Source: Pedobacter namyangjuensis
GTDB taxonomy: Bacteria; Bacteroidota; Bacteroidia; Sphingobacteriales; Sphingobacteriaceae
Length of the DNA: 64,000 nucleotides
NCBI RefSeq assembly: GCF_003313325.1
Contig: NZ_QMHQ01000002.1
Coordinates: 124,001-188,000, forward strand
Reading direction: 5' to 3'
Part shown: positions 61,998-64,000 of the stretch, one piece after another
Numbering within the stretch: the stretch's first letter is position 1
Layout of the letters: each line of letters begins with the position of its first letter
Notes under the pieces: generated by a model
Databases searched by the model: none
What the model saw: only the letters and a program-made list of their open reading frames with translations
What the model was told of the DNA's origin: nothing
Program-made: the position numbers and the translations under genes

Positions 61998-64000
61998 TTA
62001 AAATTGGTAACGAACTTGTAATTTAACTTCAGTTTTTTTGTTGCCTTTTATCTCGTCCAAACCAGAGCCAACGGTTTCTACACCTTGATAAATGAACATA
62101 GCGTATCTTGCCCAAACATCTAAACGTTTTGCTAATTTGTATTTTAGGTTTAAGTAGTTTCTAAATCCCCTTCCGCTGTACATGCCAAAAGAAAAATTAT
62201 AAAGTACGTCATCCTCGTAAGCGTATATTCTGCTGTTGTAAGAGGCTGTATTAAAATATGCAACCCTTAAGTTTCCATTAAATTTTGATAGGTTAGGGGT
62301 ATAGGAGATATCCTGGTAGATCATATATCCAAACTCTGCTGTAGGTTGGCCTTTTTTAAATTGTGATACTTCAACTCGGTTTTGAAAACCTAAAGACTTA
62401 GATAACTTCCAACTTACATCTGCTCTATAAGATTCTTTTTTAACATGATCCAAGTAATTTATTGCCACATCTAAATCTGTGTTTTGTTGTTTAAGTTCAC
62501 TTTTATATCTTAAAAATGCCTTAAAGGTTTTGTTTGGGGTGTAGGTTAGTTGGGCTAAATATTCATATCCATTGGAAGGTGCATCAATTCTAAATTTAAG
62601 CCAAGGAAATTTGAAATAATCTGCATAAATAGAAAAATTCCAAGCTTTTACCGGCGTGATGTTCAACCCCGCATAAAATCCATTTTCGTTAAACGCTTCA
62701 CTGGCTTCTGCTGTAGCCTGATTAAAAAAGTTGTGGTGATTTTTTTGGTAATTGCGATGTAACACAACTGCGGAAACTTTTGAAGATAAACTAATCAATG
62801 CGCCGTTTAAAAATCCATAACCACTGTTGAGGCTTTTAGCGGCTTCTCCAAATAGATAGATGTTTTTATAACTGTAGTTATAATTTACACCAACGTTTGT
62901 TAACGATAGACCCGTAAAATTATATTTTCTGTAGAGTTGAGTTCCGGTTATAAAAGCCTTATCGAATTTTGTAAGATAGCCTATAGCTCCAATGCTTAAA
63001 TTTTTATGTTGATATTGAACTACACCACCAAAAATTTGTTGGCTAACGCTATTTCTATTCTTAATTTCTGTTGCAGTTCTATGGTAGCCTGTTTCACTTA
63101 AGTTTGCTAACACCGATTCTCTGTTTTCATTCAAATCCAAACTAGCATCTAAGTTTCTAAATGATACGAAAGGAGTAAAGTCTATACGTTTTGTAAGCGA
63201 AACTGTTGTGGCTAAACCTCTTAAAAAAGAATATTCATTAGCAGAGGTGTAAGCTCTCAGGCCGATATCCTTCTTTGCAACAGATGCAACATCTGGCGCT
63301 TTGCCAAAAGAAAATCCAGTCCAAAGTGTTAAACCTTGTCCAAATTGTAGGGAATAGTCGCCGACAACAATTTTCTTAAATCGCCCGGTATTGTAGACTG
63401 CAACGTGTGCGGTTTGAAAATCGAAAAGAAATTGTTTGTCACCTTTAAAAAAATATTCGCCGGCGTCTTTCTCGAATATTAACGAAGCAGAAACGCGATT
63501 ACTGTAGTTGTACTTATAACGAAATAGAAAACGTTCTTGAGATCCTAAATATCTGCTTCCGGGTAACTCTGTAAAGCCTTTCGGCTTTTCTAATAACCTG
63601 GCCATACGTATAACTAAATCGTTGTCTGCCAGTACGCGTAAATTTCTCCAGGTAATTTTATCAACCAAGTCAGTTTGGTTAAGCGTTACAAACGGCAACA
63701 GTCGCTGTACCGTTTCAAGATCAAAATTTGGGATGCTTTGCAATTCTAAAACATCTATCAACTTTCCATTTTTTTCTAAATGCGTAAAAAGGTTGCTAAT
63801 TTGCAATGGCGAAAGAAAAATTAGACTATTTAATTCTTCTGTAGTCGTCTTATTTAGGTTTATCGGTCGCTTCTTGTAGAATAATAATCTGTCTTGTAGC
63901 TCAGATAAATCGAAATCTTCGGGCAGGTTTTCAGCCAAGCTTTCAATTAAGTCTTGCACAAATTTATCATCTTGTGTTTGCGCCTTTGTAGCAAAGCTGA
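61998..64000 (-). CDS. Helix-hairpin-helix/outer-membrane barrel protein (5' end cut)
   Basis: A minus-strand gene that runs off the right edge. A GTG at 63959 is possible as start, but the frame stays open up to 64000 and translates to FATKAQTQDDKF, the end of a signal peptide, so the true start lies outside. Residues 30-125 after the GTG carry two ComEA-like helix-hairpin-helix segments (INLNKTTTEELNSLIFLS and SIPNFDLETVQRLLPF). The rest (about 130-653) is a beta-barrel with strands ending in LQVRYQF. It lies 5 bp before comEC, suggesting a role in DNA uptake, though this is not shown. Confidence 0.82.
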   Translation of the reverse strand, partial: SFATKAQTQDDKFVQDLIESLAENLPEDFDLSELQDRLLFYKKRPINLNKTTTEELNSLIFLSPLQISNLFTHLEKNGKLIDVLELQSIPNFDLETVQRLLPFVTLNQTDLVDKITWRNLRVLADNDLVIRMARLLEKPKGFTELPGSRYLGSQERFLFRYKYNYSNRVSASLIFEKDAGEYFFKGDKQFLFDFQTAHVAVYNTGRFKKIVVGDYSLQFGQGLTLWTGFSFGKAPDVASVAKKDIGLRAYTSANEYSFLRGLATTVSLTKRIDFTPFVSFRNLDASLDLNENRESVLANLSETGYHRTATEIKNRNSVSQQIFGGVVQYQHKNLSIGAIGYLTKFDKAFITGTQLYRKYNFTGLSLTNVGVNYNYSYKNIYLFGEAAKSLNSGYGFLNGALISLSSKVSAVVLHRNYQKNHHNFFNQATAEASEAFNENGFYAGLNITPVKAWNFSIYADYFKFPWLKFRIDAPSNGYEYLAQLTYTPNKTFKAFLRYKSELKQQNTDLDVAINYLDHVKKESYRADVSWKLSKSLGFQNRVEVSQFKKGQPTAEFGYMIYQDISYTPNLSKFNGNLRVAYFNTASYNSRIYAYEDDVLYNFSFGMYSGRGFRNYLNLKYKLAKRLDVWARYAMFIYQGVETVGSGLDEIKGNKKTEVKLQVRYQF

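Noticed and set aside
1..64000. CRISPR array, prophage, insertion sequence, tRNA or rRNA genes
   Set aside because: No regularly spaced repeat-spacer unit, integrase, transposase, GTTCGAATCC-like T-arm or rRNA segment was found on reading. The tandem repeat at 54399 has spacers too short and too similar for CRISPR.

Overview
The window comes from a chromosome of a member of the Bacteroidota, most likely Sphingobacteriaceae (Pedobacter-like). Evidence: a SusC/SusD outer-membrane pair, an S46 dipeptidyl peptidase, a RES/Xre pair, several promoters of the Bacteroidota type (TTTG, about 19-21 nt, TAnnTTTG), A+T-rich DNA, and a gene content typical of free-living heterotrophic Bacteroidota. No rRNA, tRNA, CRISPR array, insertion sequence or prophage was seen. 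Both ends cut a gene: glpT on the left and an HhH/beta-barrel gene on the right.

Layout. (1) 1-11400: a locus that appears devoted to phosphodiester or glycerol-phosphate nutrients: GlpT transporter (partial), SGNH hydrolase, SusC, SusD, a DUF5689 lipoprotein, a divergent GDPD-type phosphodiesterase and a metallophosphoesterase. (2) 11400-21400: envelope and regulation: a CpxP/Spy-like protein, an XRE-S24 self-cleaving-type repressor facing a degenerate GIY-YIG protein, a metallopeptidase/beta-propeller/beta-barrel protein, PBP1A, PPK2, and a beta-lactamase-fold serine hydrolase. (3) 21400-26700: vitamin B12 uptake: a cobalamin riboswitch with a matching promoter, a BtuB-like receptor, a BtuG-like propeller lipoprotein, a PKD-like lipoprotein and a DUF6580 membrane protein. 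(4) 26700-29100: a sirtuin without zinc cysteines overlapping a Dph6-like ATPase, then a RES/Xre toxin-antitoxin pair. (5) 29100-48600: mostly housekeeping genes: DPP11-like peptidase, msrC, alkyladenine glycosylase, kynU, bestrophin, HDAC-like deacetylase, plsC, gatC, an ABC ATPase and a separate permease, PduO-type cobalamin adenosyltransferase, ispD, queA, an aminotransferase, CDF transporter, NUDIX, CPBP protease and thioredoxin. (6) 48600-54400: the complete four-gene ligase-associated DNA repair cluster (exonuclease, ligase, Lhr-like helicase, PdeM). (7) 54400-55800: a SatD/DUF3307 pair preceded by an array of six half-sites spaced exactly 14 bp apart. (8) 55800-64000: DPP IV, a secreted unknown protein, a LiuC-like hydratase, ComEC and an HhH/beta-barrel protein.

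The most unusual signal is the operator-like array at 54399-54474. TATCGG and CCGATA half-sites alternate at strict 14-bp steps between the DNA-repair operon and satD, whose product ends in a helix-turn-helix. A second is a pair of diverged intergenic repeats (about 38050-38170 and 55870-56020), each with an 11-bp perfect inverted repeat followed by the same short tail. B12 is a theme: uptake genes at 21-26 kb and the adenosyltransferase at 40 kb.
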